Notes: generated from the sequence alone by a model not told the origin. A stretch of 7,047 bases of DNA from Candidatus Parcubacteria bacterium (GCA_027039745.1 JALUMP010000140.1:1-7047), one strand, 5' to 3'; numbered from the stretch's first letter, positions 1-6,365 are shown. Numbers and translations: made by a program.

Positions 1-223
1 AATCCTTTGCGGGATTAGTTAATTGCGAGATAATAAATCAGCACATCTGCCGGGCAGATTGTTAGAAAAATGATTATTTGTAGTTTAGCTGATTTCGTTA
101 ATCCTTTGCGGGATTAGTTAATTGCGAGATAATAAATCAGCACATCTGCCGGGCAGATTGTTAGAAAAATGATTATTTGTAGTTTAGCTGATTTCGTTAA
201 TCCTTTGCGGGATTAGTTAATTG
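1..223. repeat. 99-bp tandem repeat carrying the 5' part of tRNA-Gly
   Basis: Two identical 99-bp units (1-99, 100-198) are followed by the first 25 bases of a third (199-223), which runs straight into the intact tRNA-Gly. Each unit holds the tRNA 5' end and D-arm start (GCGGGATTAGTTAATTG), then diverges. About 25 bases further it carries ACATCTGCC, which matches the tRNA anticodon-arm region, joined to an inverted version (GGGCAGATTG). Other inverted repeats in the unit are AAATCAGC/GCTGATTT and TAATCC/GGATTA. The array reaches the left edge of the window, so the copy number is a minimum. Confidence 0.95.
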
Positions 224-277
224 GTATAACATCTGCCTTCCAAGCAGAGGTGAGCGGTTCGATTCCGCTATCCCGCA
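207..277 (+). tRNA. tRNA-Gly (anticodon UCC)
   Basis: A full cloverleaf can be drawn. The acceptor stem GCGGGAT pairs with ATCCCGC (discriminator A277), the D stem is GTT/AAC, and the anticodon stem TCTGC/GCAGA encloses loop CTTCCAA with anticodon TCC. The T arm is GCGGT/ATTCCGC-type with loop TTCGATT. CCA is not encoded. It reads GGA and GGG glycine codons and is not the UCA-anticodon tRNA-Gly that code-25 organisms need. It lies directly after the tandem repeat and is followed 6 nt later by a terminator. Its first 17 bases recur in each upstream repeat unit. Confidence 0.95.
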
Positions 278-283
278 CAACCC

Positions 284-310
284 AAAAAGCCAAATCAAGG
301 CTTTTTTTCT
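284..310 (+). terminator. Rho-independent terminator after tRNA-Gly
   Basis: The stem AAAAAGCC / GGCTTTTT has a 7-nt loop (AAATCAA) and runs into a seven-T tract. It starts 6 nt after the tRNA, as expected for a single-gene tRNA transcript. Confidence 0.85.
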
Positions 311-339
311 TGTGTGGAATCTGTCGGTATTTCCTTCGG

Positions 340-359
340 AAATGCAAATAGGCATTTTT
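340..359 (+). terminator. possible second hairpin terminator
   Basis: AAATGC / GCATTT with a 6-nt loop is followed by TT. A further small hairpin, ATTTCC-TTC-GGAAAT, lies just upstream and shares bases with it. It could back up the terminator at 284-310, but the stem is weak. Confidence 0.35.
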
Positions 360-372
360 CATAAATTCAAAA

Positions 373-430
373 ATCCCGCACAAACAAACACTCAACTGGA
401 ATGTTTTTATTTGGCAGATGTAACATCTGC
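373..430. repeat. tRNA-Gly-like fragments and perfect hairpin
   Basis: 373-383 repeats the 11 bases at the tRNA-Gly 3' end (ATCCCGCACAA, also at 270-280). 414-430 is a perfect hairpin, GCAGATGT-A-ACATCTGC. Its right arm plus two bases (TAACATCTGC) matches tRNA-Gly 227-236 and the left arm is the inverted copy. The rest of the gap (281-482) shows no gene. These short matches could be remnants of a duplicated tRNA. Confidence 0.55.
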
Positions 431-482
431 TCTGTTGTCCTTTTGAAGCAGGAGAAGACTTGTTATTCTCTGTAAAACAATA

Positions 483-1391
483 CTAAAAAATCTTTTTTTT
501 CTTTAAAAACAAAAAAGAAATTACCAAAAAAATAAGAAAAAAGAAAAATAACAAAATCGTTAATACCAAAAATGCTATATGGGAATTTTCTCAACCGTTT
601 TTTAAATTAACACCAAATAAACCCGTTATAAGTGCTAAAATTGATAATATTAATGTTAATAATGTGGCAATCAAATCAAATCTAACTATAGCTGTTCTTT
701 TGTTACTTAATTTTAAATCAAGAAATTCTTGTGTATCGTCAATCTCTTCTTTAACTCTAAACAAATGACCAACCTCATCTTCTGTCTGTTCTAAAAAATT
801 TTCCAAAATTGACTCAACTTCAATCTTATCAACTGCAAAATTATTTCCTAAAGAAACCAACTCTGAAAAATTTGTATCAATATCTAAAACCTCTCTAACT
901 GCAGAAACCAGTTCTTGTAATCTAAACTCCATACGTGAAACCCTCTTTTTTAAAACTAAAATTTTTTCTAAACTTTTTTCTGAAAAACCTCCTTTAATTT
1001 CCTTTAAAACATCCTTAGATATAGTTTCAATATTAAGTATTTTTCCTTTAATTTGTTGTGATTTGGCAGCCAAAATTTTTTCAAAAATAAATAAATAAAA
1101 GGTAGAATGCTGATTTAATTTTATTTTTTTTATCAAATCGTTTAAAAAACCATCAAAGGTTTGACTTTTATTATGTCTTAAAAAATATACATTATTCTTT
1201 GTTAAAATAGCTTTAATAAAACCTAAATTAATTATTAAAGAATTCTTCCTTGGTAGAATAGTGGAGACTTGCATCGCAAGAAAAACCGGTCTTAAATCTC
1301 TAATATTTAACTCAAGTTTAAGAGCAAATTTTTTTCTGTCGTAATTTTTTTCCTCTATTTCTCCTTTGTTATTAATTAAAAAAATTTTCAT
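483..1391 (-). CDS. Mrs2/CorA-like divalent-cation channel (GVN variant)
   Basis: This 302-aa protein belongs to the 2-TM-GxN (CorA/Mrs2) family of pentameric membrane channels for Mg2+ and related ions. The N-terminal part has the Mrs2-like IRDLRPV, then P-R-K-N-S-L-I-I-N-L and F-I-K-A-I-L segments near residues 30-65. A helical charged stretch follows (about 140-230). TM1 is about 238-258 and ends in GLFGVN, and TM2 is about 272-295, with a short lysine-rich tail. The frame stays open through a UGA at residue 267 (591-593); stopping there would remove TM2, which the family requires. It ends in TAG, the only TAG in the window. The usual GMN signature is GVN here, which may alter ion selectivity. 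It has its own promoter 8 nt upstream of the ATG, no Shine-Dalgarno site, and no clear downstream terminator. Confidence 0.88.
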
Positions 1392-1399
1392 TAAAATTA

Positions 1400-1428
1400 A
1401 TTATACCAAAAAGAAAAAATCAAATAAA
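1400..1428 (-). promoter_or_regulatory. promoter of the CorA-like gene
   Basis: On the minus strand TTTATT (1428-1423), a 17-bp spacer and a perfect TATAAT (1405-1400) are followed by only 8 nt before the ATG. Transcription would start at or beside the start codon, giving a leaderless message. Confidence 0.65.
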
Positions 1429-1452
1429 GAAAAACCTTAAATTAACTCTAAA

Positions 1453-2565
1453 TTAATGTGAATGTGGATGTTTTGATTTATAACCCTTTAAGTATCTTAC
1501 AGCGAGTAAGGTTGTAATTGGCACTGTAAGTATCAAACCCACACTCCCCACTATTGTTCGCACTATTTCTGTTGCAAACATTTCAATATTAACTGCATTT
1601 AATAAATCTACATTTCCTAATTTTAAATATAATAAAAGTGGTAATGATGCTCCGGTATATGCAAGAACTAACGTATTAACAAGAGCGCCTACATGCTCTC
1701 TACCAACCCTCATTGCTCTATTATATACTTCTCAGCGACTTATGTTTTTATTACTATTAAAAAGCTCTGAAACAACAGCTGCTTGAGTAATTGCAATATC
1801 ATCTAAAACACCTAAAAAACCAATTATAAAAGCTCCTAAAAGCAAAGCTGTAAAATTAATTGTTACACTTGCATCCATATTTAAAAATACAGATTCCTCT
1901 GTGGCAAAACCAGAAAGTGAAGTGATATTTACTGCAAATAAAGCAAAAAGCCCAGACAATAATACAGCCAACATCGTCCCAGAAAAAGCTACCACTGATT
2001 CCTTATTAAAACCATGTGTAAAAAATATTGCCATAAAAAGTATCCCTCCTGCTACAAAAAATGATGCGAAAAGTGGATTTCATCCATTTAAAATACCTGG
2101 AAGCAAAACAAAAGATATAATCACAAAACTTCCCAAAAGAGCTATCAGTGACCTTACCCCTTGTCATCTACCAAAAATTATTATTACTGCTATAAATATA
2201 ATAAAAAGAAACAAAAGTGGACCATGACGATCTAAACCAGAAACTCAATATGTTTTATCACCACCTTCTCCATTAGTTTCCTTATAAAAAAATTTATCTC
2301 CATTTTTTAATTTTTGATAATCATTTTCAACTTCTAAAATATTGTTTTTTTGCGGGCCATCTAAGGCTTTTGCCTTAATAAATTGATAAATACTTTTTTT
2401 ATCTGCAAATACATTATCCCTCATTTCTTCTTTTAAGATTTTCAAAACTTTGGCATGATAGGTCTCTGTATTATTATTACTATTAAAATCATACGCAAAA
2501 GAAAATGGAAATATTGCAAAAAAAAGCAAGACACTAAAAATTATTTTATAAAAAATTTTCATCAT
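1453..2565 (-). CDS. YibE/F-family membrane protein
   Basis: This 370-aa multi-spanning membrane protein of the YibE/F family has no settled function. A signal-like first helix (about 5-24) leads to a small extracytoplasmic domain (about 30-105), then about seven membrane helices. Family signatures are THGFN near 184, an alanine/glycine-rich LGVLDDIAITQAAVVSEL block (about 250-270) and RAMRVGREHVGALVNTL followed by AYTGASLPLLL. The frame crosses four UGA codons, at residues 107, 134, 162 and 278 (2245-2247, 2164-2166, 2080-2082, 1732-1734). Each falls inside a conserved stretch that continues without a gap, for example GR-UGA-QGVRSL and NG-UGA-NPLFA. Read with the standard code the gene would look like several broken pieces. 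It ends in TAA with a histidine-rich tail (KHPHSH), and the CorA-like gene follows 61 bp later with its own promoter. Confidence 0.9.
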
Positions 2566-2571
2566 TTTTAT

Positions 2572-2599
2572 ATTATATATTATTTATCTTAAAAACAAA
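2572..2599 (-). promoter_or_regulatory. promoter of the YibE/F gene
   Basis: On the minus strand TTTGTT (2599-2594), a 16-bp spacer and TATAAT (2577-2572) stand only 6 nt before the ATG, so the message is probably leaderless. There is no Shine-Dalgarno site. The surrounding sequence is so AT-rich that the -35 assignment is uncertain. Confidence 0.55.
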
Positions 2600-2636
2600 C
2601 TTTATAAACTTTTTATATGAAATTCACTGTTCATCA

Positions 2637-2645
2637 CCCCCCCCC
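2637..2645. repeat. C9 homopolymer tract (G9 in the transcript)
   Basis: Nine consecutive C residues stand out in a very AT-rich region, 7 bp past the phosphoesterase stop codon and about 70 bp before the YibE/F start. It is outside both coding regions, so length changes would not shift a frame. Confidence 0.9.
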
Positions 2646-2652
2646 TACTTAA

Positions 2653-3690
2653 TTATTCTAAAGGATTACTTAAAATCCCTCATTTATTAATCTTTTTAAT
2701 TATCCAGTTTCATCTCAAAAAAACAATATAAATTCCTAAATAAATTAAAACTGATATCAATAGCACATCAACAAAATGAATCGCAAAAAAGGCGTAAATA
2801 TATATTCAAGCATCATGAGTTCATCTATCTAATAATTCAAAATCAGGACTTTTTAATCTGATAACATCATATTTTACTTGATTATTCTCAATATTTACTT
2901 TAATATAATGATAAAAATAATGTTTTGGATCAGAACCTGCTAATTCGGCACCACCTCCCCCTGTTAGAATATAAGGAGTTTTGCCCCATATCCCATTATA
3001 ATATGCATGGATATGGGAAACAAAAAGCATAGTTACATTATTTTTATCGAACAAATTATTTAGTTTTTTCGCAAAATTTAAATCCTTTAAACTATGTCCT
3101 TCTTTATAATCTCCTTTTCTTGGATCGTAAAGTGGAACATGCATAAACACAAAACGATTTTTATATTTTTGACTTATTTTTAATTCGTTTCTTAGCCAAG
3201 CAAATTGCTCGTCATCAAGGTTTTCTTCGTTTGCGTCATCTAAGATAATGAAATAATTATCTCCTGTGGTATAAGAATAATAAAATCTACCAAATAGATT
3301 GTAATAAGCAGCTCTTCCTTCTTCTCTAGCTTCATGATTTCCAAAAACAGTTAACAAAGGCTTTTTTAGACCTTTAACCTGATTTAGAAAAAATCTAAAT
3401 TTTTCATTTTCACCATCATAAACCAAATCACCATCATCAATAGCAAAAAGAACATTATCATTATTTAATTTTGATATAAGATTTTCGAAGGTCTTTACAG
3501 AGTTTTTGTTATCTCCAAAAACAGCAAAGGAAAAATTAGTTTTTGATTTGTCTATTTTTTGTAATTGATGGTAATTCCAGTCAGAAATTTTAGGTTCTGT
3601 TAATACTGAATGTATTTTAATTCCGCTTGTAAATAATAAAATGAATACAAAAAATATGATTATGTATTTATTAAAAATTTTAGTTTTCAT
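2653..3690 (-). CDS. membrane-anchored calcineurin-like metallophosphoesterase
   Basis: This 345-aa phosphoesterase should bind two metal ions. The motifs run in family order: FGD-N (D60), GDLVYDG (D88), GNHE (N118, H119), H184 in MHVPLYDP, and SHIH (H226, H228). The first motif lacks the usual histidine two residues after the aspartate (GDNK), and the last has SHIH in place of GHxH. An N-terminal helix (about 8-28) should anchor the enzyme with its catalytic domain outside. Reading on past UGA at residue 290 (2821-2823) adds 56 residues with a second membrane helix (about 296-325). Further UGA codons lie at 295, 327 and 337, next to the membrane interface where Trp is common, and the frame ends in TAA. 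The ATG overlaps the end of the PAP2 gene by 11 bp, so the two are co-transcribed. The substrate is unknown. Confidence 0.88.
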
Positions 3691-4255
3691 ATTTTAATAT
3701 TTTATAATATAAATTGATTATTTGTTTATTAAACTTTTGTAATTTTTCTTTAAATATAAGAATAACATAAGAAGAAACTATTGCTACTAAAATTGAGCCA
3801 AAAATATCAAAAGGATAATGGACCCCTACAAAAACTCTTGAAAATCCCCCAATCAATCCTAAAATTGATAAAATTATTCCTGCAAATCTTGTTTCTTTAA
3901 AATATAAAAAAACAAAAGCAATGGATAACATAAAAGTTGTATGATCTGAAGGAAAAGAATTTTCTGCATTATGAGCAACTAAAGTATTTCCAATTTTGTC
4001 CATAAAAGGTCTTGCATGAAAATAAAATATACTAATAATAAAATTTATTACAATACCGAGAATTGCTGAATATCCAGCAAACAATGCAATTTCTTTATAT
4101 TTTCCTTTTTTAAAAAATCATATATAAAGTAAAAATAAAATAAAAATATATGGAGAATATTCTGCTAAATAAATCCCTATTTTATCTGCAAAAATATTAT
4201 TTCCTGCTAAATGGTTTATAGCATTAAATATTATAATATTTATTTGATTACTCAT
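3680..4255 (-). CDS. PAP2-family (BcrC-like) undecaprenyl-pyrophosphate phosphatase
   Basis: This 191-aa membrane phosphatase resembles BcrC, which recycles the undecaprenyl-pyrophosphate carrier of cell-wall synthesis at the outer membrane face. The PAP2 motifs are complete: ARPF (R82, P83), PSDHT (S103, H105) and SR-x5-H-x3-D (R140, H146, D150). About five membrane helices are visible. The N-terminus is reached only by reading through UGA at residue 46 (4118-4120), within LLYI-UGA-FFKK. B. subtilis BcrC has tryptophan at the matching place (LLAIW), which is the strongest evidence that UGA means Trp here. The start chosen is the ATG 6 nt after a promoter -10 box and gives a BcrC-like N-terminus (FNAINHLAG). 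A downstream TTG would lose the first helix. The stop overlaps the next gene. Undecaprenyl-PP specificity is inferred from similarity only. Confidence 0.9.
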
Positions 4256-4261
4256 AAGTTA

Positions 4262-4290
4262 AGTTTAACAAAGTTTCATATCTTAAACAA
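4262..4290 (-). promoter_or_regulatory. promoter of the PAP2-phosphoesterase operon
   Basis: On the minus strand TTGTTT (4290-4285), a 17-bp spacer and TAAACT (4267-4262) are followed by just 6 nt to the ATG, so the message should be leaderless. It sits in the 76-bp gap after the ZIP gene, where no clear terminator is seen, so some readthrough from the fur-zip operon is possible. Confidence 0.6.
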
Positions 4291-4331
4291 ACTTTTAATA
4301 TTTATCATTTATTTTTAAGCTTTTAGTTTTT

Positions 4332-5096
4332 TTATTCTAAAACAAGCAATAGCAACATCATCCCAACACCAACAAAAACAGTTATTATTTGTAAAATTGA
4401 TTCCTTTGTTGATTTATTTTTATGCATTTCTGGAATCAAGTCGCTCATTGCAATATAAATAAAACTACCAGCCGCAATTGGTGGAAGTCAAATTGTAAGT
4501 TGCCCACTTAGATTTCCAGCAAAAAGAACAAGAACTGTTCCAACAACCGCCGTAAGAGCTGATAAAAAATTTACTCATAAAGCTCTTGTTTTTGTATATC
4601 CTGCATGCAAAAGCACACCAAAATCACTTATTTCTTGAGGAATTTCGTGAAGAATAATAGCGACTGTGGCAGCTACTCCAGCCTCTATACTTATTAAATA
4701 CGCTGCTCCAATAACTATCCCATCTATAAAATTATGAACCCCATCTGCAATCAGTATCATACGCCCTACTGGGTGAATATGTTGACCATCTTTTGTATTT
4801 TCACAAATATCCCCTGTATGATGATGAAGATGTAAAAATTTTTCAAGAATTAAAAAAAGGATAATTCCTCCAATAATTTCTAAAGATACAATAATATTAT
4901 TTCCAATTTGTTCAAATGATTCTGGAATGAGGTGAATAAATGCTCCCCCCAATAAAGCACCTACCGCCAATGAAACCAAAAGATAAATATATTTTCGTAA
5001 AACTTTTTCATTTATTGATAAAGTAAATATTCCCACAAGAGAAATTAAACTCACTAATATAACACTCAAAAGTGCATAAGCATATATTATATTCAT
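4332..5096 (-). CDS. ZIP-family divalent metal transporter
   Basis: This 254-aa ZIP (SLC39/ZupT-like) carrier imports zinc or another divalent metal. About eight helices can be seen. TM4 carries HNFIDG (H121, N122, D125) and TM5 carries HEIPQE (H150, E151, E155), the classic metal-binding pair. A histidine-rich loop between TM3 and TM4 (residues 89-108, HLHHH and HIH) is typical. UGA codons at residues 174 (4575-4577) and 203 (4488-4490) interrupt otherwise conserved text: L-UGA-VNFLSALTA and I-UGA-LPPIAAGSFIYIA. Stopping at the first would lose the last three helices, including the SDLIPE segment. It starts 11 nt after the regulator's stop without a Shine-Dalgarno site, so the two genes form an operon behind the operator at 5461-5483. 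Zinc is the most likely metal, but iron or manganese cannot be excluded. Confidence 0.93.
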
Positions 5097-5107
5097 ATTT
5101 TTTTAAT

Positions 5108-5458
5108 TTAATTATTAATTTTACATTTATTACACAACCCTGTTAAAAGATATTCTTGCACCCTATAACCATTTTTTGCTATTTGTTCATTTTTAGGCAT
5201 TTCTAACTTTTCAATTTTTTTACAAATATTACACAAAAAATGACCGTGGTGTTTTTTAATATCATTTATTTCATATAGTATGATGTGTTTACCAAAGATT
5301 TGCTTAACAAGCTTATCGTCTTTAACCAACTGTCTAATATTTCTATAGATAGTAGAGTAATTTGCGTGTGGAATTTGTTTATGCACGTCAGCAATACTTA
5401 AAAGATGATTTCTTTTAAAGATTTTAATAATTTCTTTTTTATATATATTTGTTTTCAT
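5108..5458 (-). CDS. Fur/Zur-family metal-responsive repressor (short form)
   Basis: This 116-aa regulator is shorter than the usual 130-150. The N-terminal winged helix (about 5-65) includes the recognition-helix text STIYRNI (35-41). A metal-binding segment HHGHFLCNIC (70-79) and a second CNKC (109-112) give the two CxxC pairs of the structural zinc site. The short C-terminus suggests a trimmed dimerisation domain. The ATG at 5458 is fixed by a TAA two codons upstream in the same frame. It is first gene of an operon with the ZIP transporter, and a perfect palindrome covers its leader, so autoregulation is likely. Zur is favoured over Fur, Mur or PerR because of the ZIP partner, but the sequence alone does not settle the metal. 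Confidence 0.88.
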   Translation of the reverse strand: MKTNIYKKEIIKIFKRNHLLSIADVHKQIPHANYSTIYRNIRQLVKDDKLVKQIFGKHIILYEINDIKKHHGHFLCNICKKIEKLEMPKNEQIAKNGYRVQEYLLTGLCNKCKINN

Positions 5459-5460
5459 TC

Positions 5461-5483
5461 ATTATGCAAACTACTTGCATAAT
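5461..5483. promoter_or_regulatory. Fur/Zur-type operator
   Basis: A perfect 9-5-9 inverted repeat, ATTATGCAA and TTGCATAAT, ends 2 bp before the regulator's ATG and begins 2 bp downstream of its -10 box. It covers the expected transcription start, so a bound repressor would block initiation of the fur-zip operon. Size and symmetry fit Fur-family boxes. No second good copy was seen in the window. Confidence 0.75.
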
Positions 5484-5485
5484 AT

Positions 5486-5514
5486 ATTATATACTAAAAT
5501 ATATTAATAATCAA
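5486..5514 (-). promoter_or_regulatory. promoter of the fur-zip operon
   Basis: On the minus strand TTGATT (5514-5509), an exact 17-bp spacer and TATAAT (5491-5486) form the best promoter in the window. It abuts the operator palindrome. The leader would be about 20 nt, longer than at the other genes here, leaving room for the operator. Confidence 0.8.
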
Positions 5515-5546
5515 AAAAACACCACGATATAATCATGGTGTTTTTT
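5513..5546 (-). terminator. Rho-independent terminator of the cold-shock gene
   Basis: On the minus strand CACCATGAT-TAT-ATCGTGGTG forms a 9-bp stem (one G-U pair), preceded by A's and followed by seven T's. It starts about 12 nt after the cold-shock stop codon. Its T tract touches the -35 box of the next operon, so the two units are packed end to end. Confidence 0.85.
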
Positions 5547-5557
5547 ATACTTATAAC

Positions 5558-5758
5558 TTAGATAAGTGAAACGTTCACAGCAGATGGACCTTTGTCTCCA
5601 TCAACTACTTCGAATTCAACAGCATCACCTTCTTTAAGGTCATTGAACTCAGCGTTTTTTAGCTCGTTTGCATGAAAGAAAAGATCTTTTTCTTGGCCTT
5701 CAATTGTAATGAAGCCATAACCTTTATCCATAACACGTGCAATTTTTCCTTGTTGCAT
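5558..5758 (-). CDS. cold-shock domain protein (CspA-like)
   Basis: This 66-aa single cold-shock domain binds single-stranded RNA or DNA as a chaperone. RNP1 is KGYGFI (12-17) and RNP2 is DLFFHA (25-30), followed by the usual acidic EGDAVEFEV strand and a KGPSAVNV ending. The length is normal for the family. Although it is a bacterial household gene, its base composition is less AT-rich than its neighbours, as expected for a highly expressed gene. It contains no UGA and ends in TAA. It is monocistronic, with its own terminator. Confidence 0.95.
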   Translation of the reverse strand: MQQGKIARVMDKGYGFITIEGQEKDLFFHANELKNAEFNDLKEGDAVEFEVVDGDKGPSAVNVSLI

Positions 5759-5764
5759 ATTTTT

Positions 5765-5804
5765 AGTATGTTTAATTTATAATACTCTCAAATAAATCAA
5801 AAAA
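5765..5804 (-). promoter_or_regulatory. possible cold-shock gene promoter
   Basis: Two readings are possible on the minus strand. CATACT (5770-5765) with a TTTGAG-like -35 16 bp upstream would give a leaderless message. TATAAA (5781-5776) with a weak T-rich -35 would give a short leader. Neither is convincing. The rest of the 233-bp divergent gap (to 5991) holds only the plus-strand promoter described separately. Confidence 0.35.
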
Positions 5805-5953
5805 ATAAACTTTCACTCAGATAACCTTAACTCCAGTTCCACTTTAAATAACTATTTGATACTAATGAGAATATCACTAGTTTAATATAAAGTCAAGAGA
5901 AAATCTAAATAATGTTTGAAGATCAGCCAAATGTCCTTAGATATTATTATATA

Positions 5954-5981
5954 TTTACATATTATATATATAATCTATAAT
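5954..5981 (+). promoter_or_regulatory. promoter of the ParB-like gene
   Basis: TTTACA (5954-5959), a 16-bp spacer and a perfect TATAAT (5976-5981) are followed by 10 nt to the ATG, implying a leader of only a few bases. Confidence 0.65.
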
Positions 5982-5991
5982 AGATAAAATT

Positions 5992-6237
5992 ATGACAGAA
6001 TTTTTAACTATTCATACTTCGGAATTAACACCTACACGAGATCAATGAAACCCTGAAACTTTACTTAGTCTTTCTAAGTTACCACTAGAAGCTTTATTGA
6101 TTATGTGTTGTAACCCTTCAGACCCTACTACCGTAAGATTTGTAAATGGAAAATATTATATCTTAGATGGTAACCATAGACACAACATCATTACAAAAAA
6201 AGGTGGAGCTAAAATTGAAGTTGTTTTAAGAGATTAA
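5992..6237 (+). CDS. small ParB-like (DGNHR motif) protein
   Basis: This is an 81-aa protein whose C-terminal half contains the text VRFVNGKYYILDGNHRHNII (about 48-67), the strand-turn-helix signature of the ParB/sulfiredoxin-like nucleotide-binding fold. A full ParB has a DNA-binding domain after this; none is present here, so this is a bare single domain. A UGA at residue 19 (6046-6048, in RDQ-UGA-NPETLL) must be read through to join the promoter-proximal ATG to the motif. It is the only plus-strand protein gene in the window. There is no partner ParA, toxin or phage gene nearby, and I see no convincing terminator right after it. Its function is unknown; a role in nucleic-acid or nucleotide binding is inference. 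Confidence 0.7.
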
Positions 6238-6258
6238 ATAGTTGAAAAGATATGATTT

Positions 6259-6325
6259 GGCTAACTTCATCAAAAAATATATTCACTCACATTCGTTCGT
6301 TCATTATTTTTTAGATGTCTTAGCC
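6259..6325. repeat. long imperfect inverted repeat
   Basis: GGCTAA, CATC and AAAAAATA on the left pair with TATTTTTT, GATG and TTAGCC on the right, 18 bp in all with short interruptions and a 25-nt loop (6280-6304, CACTCACATTCGTTCGTTC). It lies 21 bp after the ParB-like stop codon. It could act as a weak terminator or mRNA end structure. The T run is inside the stem, so it is not a standard terminator. Confidence 0.6.
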
Positions 6326-6335
6326 ATTCCGCTCA

Positions 6336-6365
6336 TATGTTTTTCTAACAAGTTAAAAAAACATA
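6336..6365. repeat. perfect hairpin with nested inner stem
   Basis: TATGTTTTT and AAAAACATA pair perfectly, and TAAC/GTTA pair inside the loop. ATTCG/CGAAT follows at 6367-6383. The region from 6238 to 6426 contains no convincing gene, only these inverted repeats. Confidence 0.55.

Noticed and set aside
1..223. CRISPR array
   Set aside because: The 99-bp units are identical throughout, with no unique spacers and no cas genes nearby.
213..395. 60-codon minus-strand reading frame over tRNA-Gly
   Set aside because: It is antisense to the tRNA and its terminator; text such as GIEPLTSAWKAD is the usual spurious translation of a tRNA complement.
1901..2227. 108-codon plus-strand reading frame
   Set aside because: It lies antisense to the YibE/F gene, has lysine-, proline- and threonine-rich low-complexity text and no family resemblance.
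1453..2565. YibE/F as a decayed pseudogene broken by nonsense mutations
   Set aside because: Only UGA interrupts it, never UAA or UAG, there are no frameshifts, and neighbouring genes show the same pattern.
483..6237. UGA read as selenocysteine or as programmed readthrough
   Set aside because: There are too many sites in unrelated families without cysteine-like active-site context, and no SECIS-type structure was recognised.
483..6237. UGA read as glycine (code 25)
   Set aside because: The sites do not fall at conserved glycines, the PAP2 site matches tryptophan, and UGG is scarce. It remains the main alternative and needs the tRNA to settle it.
6252..6314. 20-codon plus-strand frame after the ParB-like gene (and a 10-codon minus-strand frame MSGMAKTSKK)
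   Set aside because: Both fall inside the inverted repeat, lack initiation signals of the kind seen at the other genes, and show no recognisable protein text.
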